Shown in pieces: positions 9,442 through 16,930 of a DNA stretch of 23,910 nucleotides. The notes under the pieces were generated by a model that did no database searches, was not told where the DNA came from, and was given only the letters and a program-made list of their open reading frames with translations. This DNA comes from Bacilli bacterium. Its GTDB lineage: Bacteria > Bacillota_I > Bacilli_A > RF39 > UBA660. How positions within the stretch are numbered: the stretch's first letter is position 1; each line of letters begins with the position of its first letter. The translations under genes and the position numbers were made by a program. Where the stretch lies: the NCBI GenBank assembly GCA_900772095.1, contig CAAGQJ010000050.1, positions 1 through 23,910 on the forward strand, given 5' to 3'.

Positions 9442-10048
9442 TACACCTACAAGTTTTAATTGTTCTACTCTGGCAGGACTTTCCTACTTCATCAAACATC
9501 ATGTTGAAGAACTTAATTGCAGGAATATAATGTTCTGTCTCTATTGCTGACTTGAATGCATTCCATAGAAGAATAAAGTCAATGAATGATGTAGGAACAC
9601 TGCAATCTGCTACTAACTCCTTTGTATAGTCCATAACTCTCTGGTGCAAGACATTCTCATCAAATACTACACCAAGAGTAGTTTCCTCATCAAGTCTACA
9701 AGGTGTGCAGGAGCCTGGAGTACCTTTACACTTAATATAAACAAAGAACAAAGTCTTACTCATATCTCCTCTATTAAATGCAATAGCCTTAGGGTCTGAC
9801 TCCCAAGACCTAGACAAGTCTGATGCTTCAAGGACCAAGTTCAGCTCCTTGGCATTCTCTTCTGCTTTCTTAATATAAACATAGTCTGATGTAGGAAGTC
9901 CAGGATCTGTTTCAGATACTTTATCTGCTGTCTGAATGGCAATAGAATCAATGTATATATCATTGAAATAATCTGCCTTGTTTACATGAGCATTGATATA
10001 CATTCTCTTACCATCATCAGATATTCTGAGTTGATCAAAGATAATCAT
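9434..10048 (-). CDS. Hypothetical virion-associated protein
   Basis: A 204-residue protein. The first 150 residues look like a beta-sandwich: MIIFDQLRISDDGKRMYINA, then strands ending in KTLFFVYIKCKGTPGSCTPC. The end is helical (FIDFILLWNAFKSAIETEHY). Cysteines in CKGTPGSCTPCR (about residues 111-122) and a C-terminal CxxR/C pair (QSRTIKTCRCNG) stand out, but there is no clear zinc-finger spacing. It follows a terminator-like hairpin after the 326-aa gene and overlaps the 125-aa gene. By place it is a structural or assembly protein of the head-tail region. I do not recognise the family. Confidence 0.6.
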   Translation of the reverse strand: MIIFDQLRISDDGKRMYINAHVNKADYFNDIYIDSIAIQTADKVSETDPGLPTSDYVYIKKAEENAKELNLVLEASDLSRSWESDPKAIAFNRGDMSKTLFFVYIKCKGTPGSCTPCRLDEETTLGVVFDENVLHQRVMDYTKELVADCSVPTSFIDFILLWNAFKSAIETEHYIPAIKFFNMMFDEVGKSCQSRTIKTCRCNG

Positions 10049-10065
10049 ATTTTCTTATTAATTAA

Positions 10066-10109
10066 TGAAACAAAAAGAGGGAGAAGGGATATATTTCCCC
10101 AATCCCTCT
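10066..10109 (-). terminator. Intrinsic terminator after the 326-aa structural gene
   Basis: In minus-strand RNA the arms AGAGGGA (10109-10103) and UCCCUCU (10082-10076) pair over 7 bp, with a further GGGGA/UCCC(U) inner helix. UUUUUGUUUC follows. It lies between the 326-aa and 204-aa genes. Because the 204-aa gene starts only 28 nt later, it probably allows partial read-through. Confidence 0.7.
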
Positions 10110-10138
10110 TGTATTATGCTAGACAATTCAGATTTAAG

Positions 10139-11119
10139 TTACTTCAATGTAGCTACATTAAGACCTGTGGCTGTATTGAATGCACCAATGATACCATTGA
10201 TAACAGTATAATCTGCACCACCACCATCAGTAGAAGTCTTAACTGCTGTAGGAACAGCAATGGTAATGTCCTTCTCTGACTTGTAGCTATTTACACCTGT
10301 ATCAGTGAAAGAATAATGAATCTCAAAGACATCATAGGTCTTGGTAGGATCTACCATACCTGCTGTCTCTACATCATTAGGCCAACCAATCTTTCTATAC
10401 TGGTCACCACGTTCACCAAGGAGGAAGTACTCAAGGTCAGCAATCTTCTTACCATTACCAATCTTAGTGGTAGCAGTCTGGTCAGCAACATTACCCCAAA
10501 TGAGGTCTGTAGTACCATCATATACAGTAGTAGGAACTACATCAAAGTATACCCTCTCCTGTGCCTCTGTACCAAGATGCCATGACTGAGGTTTCTCCTC
10601 AATGACAAGACCTGATGCACTAGAACTGAATGTAAGATATGGATTGCTCTTTGCATTAGCACCTACTTCACGAGAGAAGCAAAGGTTAAGAGCCTTCTCC
10701 ATTGCTTCATAAAACTGCTTAGCAGTCATATCTTTAACTGCACGTACAGCAGCATCCTTAAAGTACTGGTCCTGGTCACTCATACCATAAAACTGACGAA
10801 GATTAATGCGAAGGATATAATCCTGACCTACAATAGGAGCACCACCATTTACACTTGAATCCAAGGTTACCAATACCTTCTTCATTGGTGTCTCCATATC
10901 AACAGCCTTAATAGCCTTAGCTGCTGTGATATTCTTTACCTGGATGTAATCACTCTTAAGAACTGTATCAGGACCAAGAACCTCAAAGTAAACTTCCTTC
11001 TCAATGTCTCCAATACTCTTTACCTTGATTTCACCCTTGTTAGCCAAGGCAGTTGCACCTGTAATCAACTTATTTGCTACATAGAACTGTCTGTTCTGTC
11101 TCAAACTTGTAACACTCAT
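10139..11119 (-). CDS. Structural protein, possible capsid auxiliary or tail protein
   Basis: A 326-residue protein rich in Ala, Gly, Thr and Asp, with long beta segments and few Cys (one visible, in LNLCFSREVG), as expected for an abundant virion protein. The N-terminus MSVTSLRQNRQFYVANKLIT has no signal peptide. A helical part (about 122-150, VRAVKDMTAKQFYEAMEKAL) is followed by beta-rich sequence with Gly-rich turns near the end (STDGGGADYTVINGIIGAFN). Codon choice contains more C-ending codons than the flanking small genes, compatible with high expression. It lies between the paralogue pair and the minor genes and is followed by a terminator. By position it may be the auxiliary capsid protein or a tail protein of crAss-like phages. 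This is inference. Confidence 0.6.
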   Translation of the reverse strand: MSVTSLRQNRQFYVANKLITGATALANKGEIKVKSIGDIEKEVYFEVLGPDTVLKSDYIQVKNITAAKAIKAVDMETPMKKVLVTLDSSVNGGAPIVGQDYILRINLRQFYGMSDQDQYFKDAAVRAVKDMTAKQFYEAMEKALNLCFSREVGANAKSNPYLTFSSSASGLVIEEKPQSWHLGTEAQERVYFDVVPTTVYDGTTDLIWGNVADQTATTKIGNGKKIADLEYFLLGERGDQYRKIGWPNDVETAGMVDPTKTYDVFEIHYSFTDTGVNSYKSEKDITIAVPTAVKTSTDGGGADYTVINGIIGAFNTATGLNVATLK

Positions 11120-11146
11120 TTTATTTAAAAATTAAATTAAACATAT

Positions 11147-11164
11147 CCTATCATTACAGATAGG
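11147..11164 (-). terminator. Weak hairpin after the 242-aa gene
   Basis: CCTATC and GATAGG pair over 6 bp with a 6-nt loop, directly after the stop at 11167. The following minus-strand sequence is AT-rich (ATATGTTTAATTTAATTTTT) without an immediate U-run, so termination would be weak. Confidence 0.35.
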
Positions 11165-11166
11165 CT

Positions 11167-11895
11167 TTAATTATCTCTATTTTCCCTTTGTAAATTATAG
11201 CCTTTACTCTGAAGGGCTAGCTGTACTGCCCTATCAAGAATCTTTTGATGAAGAGCTTCATGCAGTATACAATCACTAGCTTCACTCTTTTCCTCAATGG
11301 TTAAGCCATCTGGTAAGTCAGTAAGTATGATAGGAGAAACCTTCTTGATATACCTTATATAATATACTGCAATCATATACTTACAGATAATCTCTACATT
11401 ACCTTCTGAAAGGTCTAATCTCAATGCTCTTCTGTCATTAGCTCCTCTAAAAGGATTATCCTTGATATTCAGATATTCATCCTGTTTAGTAGGGTAAACC
11501 TTCATGTAAGTTTCATTTCTGCATTTTCCATTATCAAGTATAACAGATTCCAAAGTTATAAACCATAAATCCTCAGGAAGAGTGAAGAAGGTGGAAGTAC
11601 TTGTAATTCCCAATGGAGTACCACTGGTATTAGTTATTGGCTTTAAGTACTTTTCTACAACAAGATTAGATAAGTACCTCCTCATTTCTTCTGTACTTTC
11701 AAAAGAGTCTCCATAAGGATTTTTGCCATTATAAAGACTAGTAACTATCTCCTCCTGTGCTTTAGTCAGAAACAAGGACTTCTCATACTCATCAAGTACT
11801 ATGGATTGTTTAGTAGATTCCTCACCAAACTTAGCTGTAGCACTATAGCTATTTAGCATAGTATCAAATCCATTTGAAAACTCGTCTCTAGTCAT
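11167..11895 (-). CDS. Structural protein, paralogue B of the upstream gene
   Basis: A 242-residue protein that aligns by eye with the 306-aa product next to it. Shared landmarks, in order, are an N-terminal D/EF..GFDT/MFDVL segment; LDEYEKSLFLTKAQEEIV here against LNAYEKSVFLTKGQDETM there; V(Y/I)P(T/V)K..EY; IRYIKKVSPIILTDLPDGLT against IRYVRRPNPIIVSDLDGLT; and a helix HEALHQKILDRAVQLA against HTEILQRAVELA. YEKSxFLTKxQ looks like a signature of this phage family. It starts 17 nt after the stop of the 306-aa gene. A connector or minor capsid role is likely by position. The exact function is unknown. Confidence 0.65.
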   Translation of the reverse strand: MTRDEFSNGFDTMLNSYSATAKFGEESTKQSIVLDEYEKSLFLTKAQEEIVTSLYNGKNPYGDSFESTEEMRRYLSNLVVEKYLKPITNTSGTPLGITSTSTFFTLPEDLWFITLESVILDNGKCRNETYMKVYPTKQDEYLNIKDNPFRGANDRRALRLDLSEGNVEIICKYMIAVYYIRYIKKVSPIILTDLPDGLTIEEKSEASDCILHEALHQKILDRAVQLALQSKGYNLQRENRDN

Positions 11896-11912
11896 CTTTA
11901 TAAGAATTTAAA

Positions 11913-12833
11913 TTATTCACTCCTCTGACCTGCCTGTATTACAGCCTGTAAGTTATCCTGACCAGTGTTAGTCCATGCAATCTTAGCCAATTCTACTGCT
12001 CTCTGAAGAATCTCTGTATGAATGATTGGATCAAGTTCACACTCACTGGCATGACTGACTCCATCAATAGTAAGTCCATCAAGGTCAGAAACAATAATAG
12101 GATTAGGTCTCCTTACATATCTGATGGTGTATTTAGTAAGAGTATCAGAAGGTCCTACTACAATATCAGCCTTATTGACTACATCATTATTTATAAGTCT
12201 CCATGCCTGATACTTCAATGGTCTCTTGTATGGCTTACACATTAACCTGGAGTATTCATCAAATTTAACTGGTATTACCTGCAATAGAATCTTTTTATCA
12301 TTTCTATTTACTTCAACCATCTCATTGATTGCATACATAAGTTTTGACGGTAAGGTAACACTCTTGGTATTTGCCCTCATATCAAATAGAGGAGCACCAA
12401 AGTCAGAAACATCAGTTCCTTCATTTCTTATATAAAGAACATTATCTTTTTCATCCTTAAGAACATTACCCTCAGCATCATAAGCTTCTGTATAGCTATA
12501 GGTAGACTTAGGAGCATTAGTTTCTGTTCTTGAATATACAGGTTTACCATCCTTATCTGTCTTTCCAGATACAAGACTATAAGTATAAGAAGTTGCACTT
12601 GTGGTAGCTACAGTAGTAAGCATGGAGAAATCTACCTGTCTTTTGGCACTACCATCAAAGCCTTCCTGGGTATTATTACCCTTACTTTTAGGATTAAAGT
12701 AATTCTTCATAGTCTCATCCTGACCTTTGGTAAGAAAGACACTTTTCTCATAGGCATTTAATCCTGGTGCTTGGTTTGAGGTTATATTGTTATACAACAC
12801 ATCAAACATATTATCCATCTCTTCTACTGACAT
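11913..12833 (-). CDS. Structural protein, paralogue A with extra insert
   Basis: A 306-residue protein, the first of two tandem paralogues. It shares YEKSVFLTKGQ near residue 28, VIPVKFDEYSRL in the middle and YVRRPNPIIVSDLDGLTIDG plus a C-terminal helix with the 242-aa neighbour. It differs by an insert of roughly 60 residues (about 90-150) rich in Tyr, Ser, Thr and Asp (TSATSYTYSLVSGKTDKDGK, then YSYTEAYDAEGNVL), which looks like an exposed beta domain. The Asp-Lys-Asp-Gly turns might bind metal, but that is speculative. It follows a hairpin terminator after the 348-aa gene. The role is probably connector or head decoration. Confidence 0.65.
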   Translation of the reverse strand: MSVEEMDNMFDVLYNNITSNQAPGLNAYEKSVFLTKGQDETMKNYFNPKSKGNNTQEGFDGSAKRQVDFSMLTTVATTSATSYTYSLVSGKTDKDGKPVYSRTETNAPKSTYSYTEAYDAEGNVLKDEKDNVLYIRNEGTDVSDFGAPLFDMRANTKSVTLPSKLMYAINEMVEVNRNDKKILLQVIPVKFDEYSRLMCKPYKRPLKYQAWRLINNDVVNKADIVVGPSDTLTKYTIRYVRRPNPIIVSDLDGLTIDGVSHASECELDPIIHTEILQRAVELAKIAWTNTGQDNLQAVIQAGQRSE

Positions 12834-12851
12834 ATCTTTATAGTTTTAAAA

Positions 12852-12886
12852 GGAGTGAGAAGGGCTTATGTCTCCTCCCCTACTCC
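12852..12886 (-). terminator. Hairpin terminator after the 348-aa gene
   Basis: In minus-strand RNA GGAGU (12886-12882) pairs with ACUCC (12856-12852), and AGGGG pairs with CCCUU inside it, across an asymmetric internal loop. UUUUAAAA follows. The U-run is short, so efficiency is uncertain. Confidence 0.5.
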
Positions 12887-12904
12887 ATATATGATAAATT
12901 CACT

Positions 12905-13951
12905 TTATTCTTCTTTCAACTGTGCTTCCAGCATATACTTGAGTTCCTGATGCTTAATACTGCTGATATATCTGGCTGCATTATTTAAGGTACTCTCTTC
13001 ATTCATCTCACAGAGAGCAGAGCCATCTTTACGGAGATAGTAGGTATTATTCTTAGTACCTACCAGACCTGCTTCTACAGCTCTCTTGATAAGAACCTTT
13101 GCAGGAAGAAGTTCATCCTTAATGACAGAATGGAACTTCCTTGGATCTGCCTGAATATACTCATTAATCTTATTCTGCAAGTAGTCAATCTTAACATTGG
13201 AACCAACTGGTCTCTTTTCAAGAATCTCAATGATAGTCTTGAGAGTATCCTTATCATTTCTGACAGCACCATATTCTGTATAGCACTCCATTGTAACATC
13301 CATTCTACTGAGGTTCTTCTGTGATTCTGCACCCTCAGAGATTATGACAAACTGGTAAGTTGCTTTTGGTCTCTTTTCCAATTCCTCCATAGATGGGGCA
13401 ATCTGATCATTATTAGCAAGTAAAATCTTATACTGTATGTACTGCTCTGGGATACTAAGGTCAAAGTAGTTATCCTGCTTATGCAGGGTTACTCTGCCAA
13501 TACCATTAGGATTACTGTCATCCCAGAAGTTATTCTCTTTCTTATAGATACTGAGAGCATTGATTTCCAAACCCATAGCCTTCTCAAGGAAGGATTTCTC
13601 ATTATCTGTAAGAACATTCTTGAACATACCTGTCTTATTGAGTCTTGGCACTACAAAGCTTCTTATAGCATTCTCAGCCATACCACCATAAAGAATATGT
13701 CCTTTTCTCTGAACCATTGCTGTAGGACTTGGAACAAACCTTACAATGATTTTCTCATTTTTCAAACAATTAACTGGTTCGTTACTATAATACTGTTGAG
13801 CTGCAGGTTTATTGACTTTCTTAGTAATCTCCTCTACAACTTCTGGCTTCTCAGGCAAAGCTTCTACCTGTGGTGTAACATCAATCTCTACACCTTCCAT
13901 TAATGTATTATCCATATCAGAACCTCCTTCTACTTTTTTTGGTCTTCCCAT
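12905..13951 (-). CDS. Conserved capsid-cluster protein of unknown function
   Basis: A 348-residue protein directly downstream of the major capsid gene. The N-terminus MGRPKKVEGG carries an AT-hook-like GRPKK. It is followed by an acidic, Pro-rich disordered stretch to about residue 50 (TPQVEALPEKPEVVEE). The middle is globular (VNCLKNEKIIVRFVPSPTAM onward). The C-terminus resembles a small winged-helix-like unit (LIKRAVEAGLVGTKNNTYYL, then RKDGSALCEMNEESTLNNAA) ending in a helix (HQELKYMLEAQLKEE). The start is supported by a good Shine-Dalgarno sequence (AAGGAG, 13960-13965), unusual in this window. I recall similar proteins next to crAss-like capsid genes, without an assigned role. A DNA-binding or head-assembly role is speculative. 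Confidence 0.6.
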   Translation of the reverse strand: MGRPKKVEGGSDMDNTLMEGVEIDVTPQVEALPEKPEVVEEITKKVNKPAAQQYYSNEPVNCLKNEKIIVRFVPSPTAMVQRKGHILYGGMAENAIRSFVVPRLNKTGMFKNVLTDNEKSFLEKAMGLEINALSIYKKENNFWDDSNPNGIGRVTLHKQDNYFDLSIPEQYIQYKILLANNDQIAPSMEELEKRPKATYQFVIISEGAESQKNLSRMDVTMECYTEYGAVRNDKDTLKTIIEILEKRPVGSNVKIDYLQNKINEYIQADPRKFHSVIKDELLPAKVLIKRAVEAGLVGTKNNTYYLRKDGSALCEMNEESTLNNAARYISSIKHQELKYMLEAQLKEE

Positions 13952-13959
13952 TTTAACTT

Positions 13960-13965
13960 CTCCTT
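13960..13965 (-). promoter_or_regulatory. Strong Shine-Dalgarno for the 348-aa gene
   Basis: The minus strand reads AAGGAG 8 nt before the ATG at 13951. Most genes here lack such a site, as is usual in Bacteroidetes, so this one supports the chosen start. Confidence 0.6.
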
Positions 13966-14000
13966 ATTTTTTGTTCTTCTACCTTATTATATTATAAAGC

Positions 14001-14037
14001 AAGCAGGAGGGAAAGTGATATTCCCTCACTACTGCTT
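14001..14037 (-). terminator. Hairpin after the major capsid gene
   Basis: In minus-strand RNA AAGCAG (14037-14032) pairs with CUGCUU (14006-14001), and inside it AGGGAA pairs with UUCCCU. The sequence after it is GCUUUAUAAUAUAAU, with only three consecutive U, so it may act as a partial terminator or as a 3' stabiliser for abundant capsid mRNA. Confidence 0.5.
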
Positions 14038-14043
14038 TTATAG

Positions 14044-15558
14044 TTAGCCTACAAGAATTGCAGGAATCAAACTCATTGTCCTTGTAGGGTCAAGCACACA
14101 TACACCAGTGGTAGTCATCTTGTGAATGGTTGCTGAATCCTCGTCATGTGAAGCATTAAGATTACCCATCTGACCTGTAAATGGGTTTCTCAATCCCCAC
14201 TCATAACTTGTCAAGTCACCTTCCATACCTTTAACTGCGCACTTGAAGATGTTAGGCTGATCCATTGTACCAATATCAAAGATATCATACCTATAAGAGA
14301 AAGCAGGACCGCCATTAGGATGCATAATCTTATTTCTTACAGGATCATCATAGTAAGCATCTACCTCTACCTTAACCTTTACACCATTAGGTGCAAGGAA
14401 CTCAGTAAACTGGAAGCCTGCTGAAAGTGCATTCTCATGGAGAGGAGACTGGGTCTTCTTAACTACATTAATCTGATCACCATTGATAGTAAATGCAGAC
14501 CAGCCACTTACGGTATCAAGTACTGCCTTATGGAACTGAATAGCACCACGCTCACCAGTCTTAATGATAAAAGTTCTATCCTTCATATCAAGCTTAGCTG
14601 CTGACAACTCATAGAGAGCATCCTCAATAAGTTTCAGAGAGAATACATTATAAGGCATAGTATTAGATACTTCCATCTGCTCATAAAGACCAGCACCCAT
14701 ACGGATAACCTCACCAGACTTACCAATATTAAGGTACTCACCATTCATATTTCTGTTAGAACGACCAAATGCAAGGACATTGTTTTTATAGTCATTCCAC
14801 TGCTGTTCAAGTTGCCACTGTACCTCATGCATCCACATGTTTACAGTATCCTTTACATAACGACCATTAGTCTCACGGGTTACAGGAATACCAAAGGCAA
14901 CTTTCTTATTAAGCATAGCGCCTGAAACCTTGTGATGGATTCTAATGGTAGAGAATTCATTTCTCATAGCCACAGGGCTAGCAAAACGAATATCACCTGC
15001 CTTACGAGAGAACTCCCTCTCTACTGGAGCATACTCTACAGAGAAACGCTTACCAGGTAGCAACTCTTCTACAGGAATACCAGCAATAATACCACCCATC
15101 AACTCACAGCGATATACTGTATTAGTACCTTCATTTCTACCATTGGCAAGAACCCTGATAGGATAAACCTCATTACGTTCACCAACAATAACCTCCTGGT
15201 CTGCAAACCAATCCTCAGCAAATACCAAATAGAATGGTTCACCATTTACACCTACATTATCACCACCTGCTACAACTACTTTACCATCAGCATCACGTGC
15301 TTCTACCAAAGGAATGTTTCTGGTAGCACTACCAATAATATCCCATGTATACTCTTCATCAGAGTCAAAAGTCTTAGTAGGGAACTGTGAGAGGAATGTA
15401 TCAAGGGTTTTACCCTTATACCAAGCAAGCAGCTGTACCATCAGAGATGTTGCCTTCTGTGGCTGCAACTGGAAGATACCACCAAGGTGGTTATTCTTGG
15501 TTGTACCCATCCAATGGTTAAAAGTCTGCTTCTGAAATTTACTTAATTTTCCAGCCAT
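14044..15558 (-). CDS. Major capsid protein (HK97-fold, crAss-like)
   Basis: A 504-residue protein with the size, position and conserved stretches of the crAss-type major capsid protein. The N-terminus MAGKLSKFQKQTFNHWMGTT leads into FPTKTFDSDEEYTWDIIGSA and RNIPLVEARD, which I recognise from Bacteroidales phage capsid proteins. Other landmarks are NNVLAFGRSNRNMNGEYLNI (about 261-280), TFIIKTGERGAIQFHKAVLD, and the C-terminal end with CVLDPTRTMSLIPAILVG. There is no signal peptide, and the start is backed by the conserved N-terminus. C-ending codons are more common here than in the small genes, fitting high expression. It follows the scaffold-like gene by 52 nt and a hairpin follows it. I am confident it is the capsid protein; the crAss-like placement is from memory. 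Confidence 0.85.
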   Translation of the reverse strand: MAGKLSKFQKQTFNHWMGTTKNNHLGGIFQLQPQKATSLMVQLLAWYKGKTLDTFLSQFPTKTFDSDEEYTWDIIGSATRNIPLVEARDADGKVVVAGGDNVGVNGEPFYLVFAEDWFADQEVIVGERNEVYPIRVLANGRNEGTNTVYRCELMGGIIAGIPVEELLPGKRFSVEYAPVEREFSRKAGDIRFASPVAMRNEFSTIRIHHKVSGAMLNKKVAFGIPVTRETNGRYVKDTVNMWMHEVQWQLEQQWNDYKNNVLAFGRSNRNMNGEYLNIGKSGEVIRMGAGLYEQMEVSNTMPYNVFSLKLIEDALYELSAAKLDMKDRTFIIKTGERGAIQFHKAVLDTVSGWSAFTINGDQINVVKKTQSPLHENALSAGFQFTEFLAPNGVKVKVEVDAYYDDPVRNKIMHPNGGPAFSYRYDIFDIGTMDQPNIFKCAVKGMEGDLTSYEWGLRNPFTGQMGNLNASHDEDSATIHKMTTTGVCVLDPTRTMSLIPAILVG

Positions 15559-15610
15559 TTTATCAAAAAGTTAAAACATTTAATAATCAAATCTTATCTT
15601 ATACATGGTC

Positions 15611-16798
15611 TTACAAATCAAGCTTCATTCCCTTACTAATAAAAGAGTTAGGGTCATCCTTCTGGTTAGTTACCATTCTAAGGCTACCATCGTTGTTTCT
15701 CCTAGTATTGTTTAGGGTTTGTTCTAGTTCTCTAAGACCTTTCTTTACTTCTTTCTTTACCTTACCTTTGGCAAAGGAATCAAAATCCTTAAAGCCATTG
15801 GTCATTGCAAAAATGAGACCTGTATATTTGAGGAATTCAGCTCTATGCTCAGATTCATACTTCTGAATAGCAGTCATATAATCACCTGTCTCAGGGTCTT
15901 TATACACTGGCTTGGAAACAGAATCAAATGCCTTCTTGCGAATATCATTGCTAATCTCCATATCACCAAACAACTGCTTATCCTTCATAAGAGTTTTTTC
16001 CAATTCTTTAGCATTCTTCTCTCTCTCAGCCTTTTCTTCATCAGCTTTCTGCTGAGCATCCTGAAGCATCTTGTTATAAGCTCCAGTGAAGAACTCCTTA
16101 TTGCTGAGCAAAGCCTCCTTTGCATCCTCAACATCTGTACCTGCATCTACTGTCCTATCAGCAAACTTCTTTGCTTTATCAGGAGTCATTCCCTTATTAA
16201 TAAAGTCCTGATAGATAAGATTGTATCTCAACTGCTCACCCTTCTCACTTTCCTCAGCAATAGCTGCATCAGTAATGGTATTGATATAGCTAAGTGTTTT
16301 TTCATACTTATTAATATCATTAGGCTCTACTCCATTCTCAAGAGCCTGGGAAATTCTCTTCTGTTTTTCATCAAAGCGAGCATTAATTTCTGCTTCAATC
16401 AGATTACTGAAAGACTCTGCATCTACAGCCTTCTTAATAGTCTCATCATCAAGGTTTGGGAAGATACCATCCACTGCACAGGCATTGGCAATGGAAGAGT
16501 AGAAGTTATTTGGAGAAGTGCCATCTGCATCATTGTCAGGGGCAGTATCTTCCTTACCTTCATTATCTTTACCACTACCTACGCTCTCTGGTGCTTTATC
16601 CTCAAACAAATTTTCAGGATCCACATCCTCAGTAGTATTATCTTTTTCTTTCTGTTTTTTGTCATCAGAATCAGGAGTTTCTACTTCCTCCTCTTCTGTT
16701 TCTTTATGCTCTTCCTGAACATCATTATCTTCTGGGTCAGTAAAGAGAGTCTCAATCTCCTGCTCACCTAAGATATTATCAAAACTTAATCCTTCCAT
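15611..16798 (-). CDS. Acidic coiled-coil protein, probable scaffolding protein
   Basis: A 395-residue protein just upstream of the capsid gene, the classical place for a scaffold. Residues 1-95 are extremely acidic and disordered (for example EEHKETEEEEVETPDSDDKK). Residues about 100-240 are helical, with an NKGMTPDKAKKFADRTVDAG segment. Residues 241-275 form a highly charged coiled coil (QQKADEEKAEREKNAKELEK). The C-terminal 50 residues are basic (AKGKVKKEVKKGLRELEQTL) and end KGMKLDL; a basic C-terminus that binds the acidic inner capsid face is typical of scaffolds of P22 and other tailed phages. No protease motif is visible. The gene has its own promoter (16839-16846) behind the TerL terminator, so scaffold and capsid probably form one transcription unit. 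Confidence 0.7.
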   Translation of the reverse strand: MEGLSFDNILGEQEIETLFTDPEDNDVQEEHKETEEEEVETPDSDDKKQKEKDNTTEDVDPENLFEDKAPESVGSGKDNEGKEDTAPDNDADGTSPNNFYSSIANACAVDGIFPNLDDETIKKAVDAESFSNLIEAEINARFDEKQKRISQALENGVEPNDINKYEKTLSYINTITDAAIAEESEKGEQLRYNLIYQDFINKGMTPDKAKKFADRTVDAGTDVEDAKEALLSNKEFFTGAYNKMLQDAQQKADEEKAEREKNAKELEKTLMKDKQLFGDMEISNDIRKKAFDSVSKPVYKDPETGDYMTAIQKYESEHRAEFLKYTGLIFAMTNGFKDFDSFAKGKVKKEVKKGLRELEQTLNNTRRNNDGSLRMVTNQKDDPNSFISKGMKLDL

Positions 16799-16838
16799 AC
16801 TTTTCTTCTCTTTTTAGTTCTACAATCTTCTTTTGCTG

Positions 16839-16846
16839 CAAAAGTA
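16839..16846 (-). promoter_or_regulatory. Promoter for the scaffold-capsid unit
   Basis: The minus strand reads TACTTTTG followed by CAGC, matching TAnnTTTG. It lies about 40 bp upstream of the 395-aa start and 56 bp after the TerL terminator. The -33 region is not a clear TTTG. Confidence 0.5.
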
Positions 16847-16895
16847 TAGAAATATCAAGTATTAAACAGGTATCTTACACAGACCCTAAGATATA

Positions 16896-16923
16896 CTAAA
16901 AAAGGTACTTAAACAAGCACCTT
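16896..16923 (-). terminator. Intrinsic terminator of TerL
   Basis: In minus-strand RNA AAGGUGCUU (16923-16915) and AAGUACCUU (16910-16902) pair over 9 bp with one G-U and a 4-nt loop. Four more U follow directly. It begins 8 nt after the TerL stop. Confidence 0.8.
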
Positions 16924-16930
16924 CCTTAGT

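Noticed and set aside
13481..13903. 140-aa plus-strand frame opposite the 348-aa gene
   Set aside because: It lies entirely inside a well-supported minus-strand gene, has no ribosome site, and has Cys/Phe/Ile-rich nonsense-like composition.
15845..16771. 308-aa plus-strand open frame opposite the scaffold-like gene
   Set aside because: It is antisense to a coherent acidic coiled-coil protein. Its Leu/Ile/Phe-rich composition is what the reverse strand of Lys/Glu-rich codons gives.
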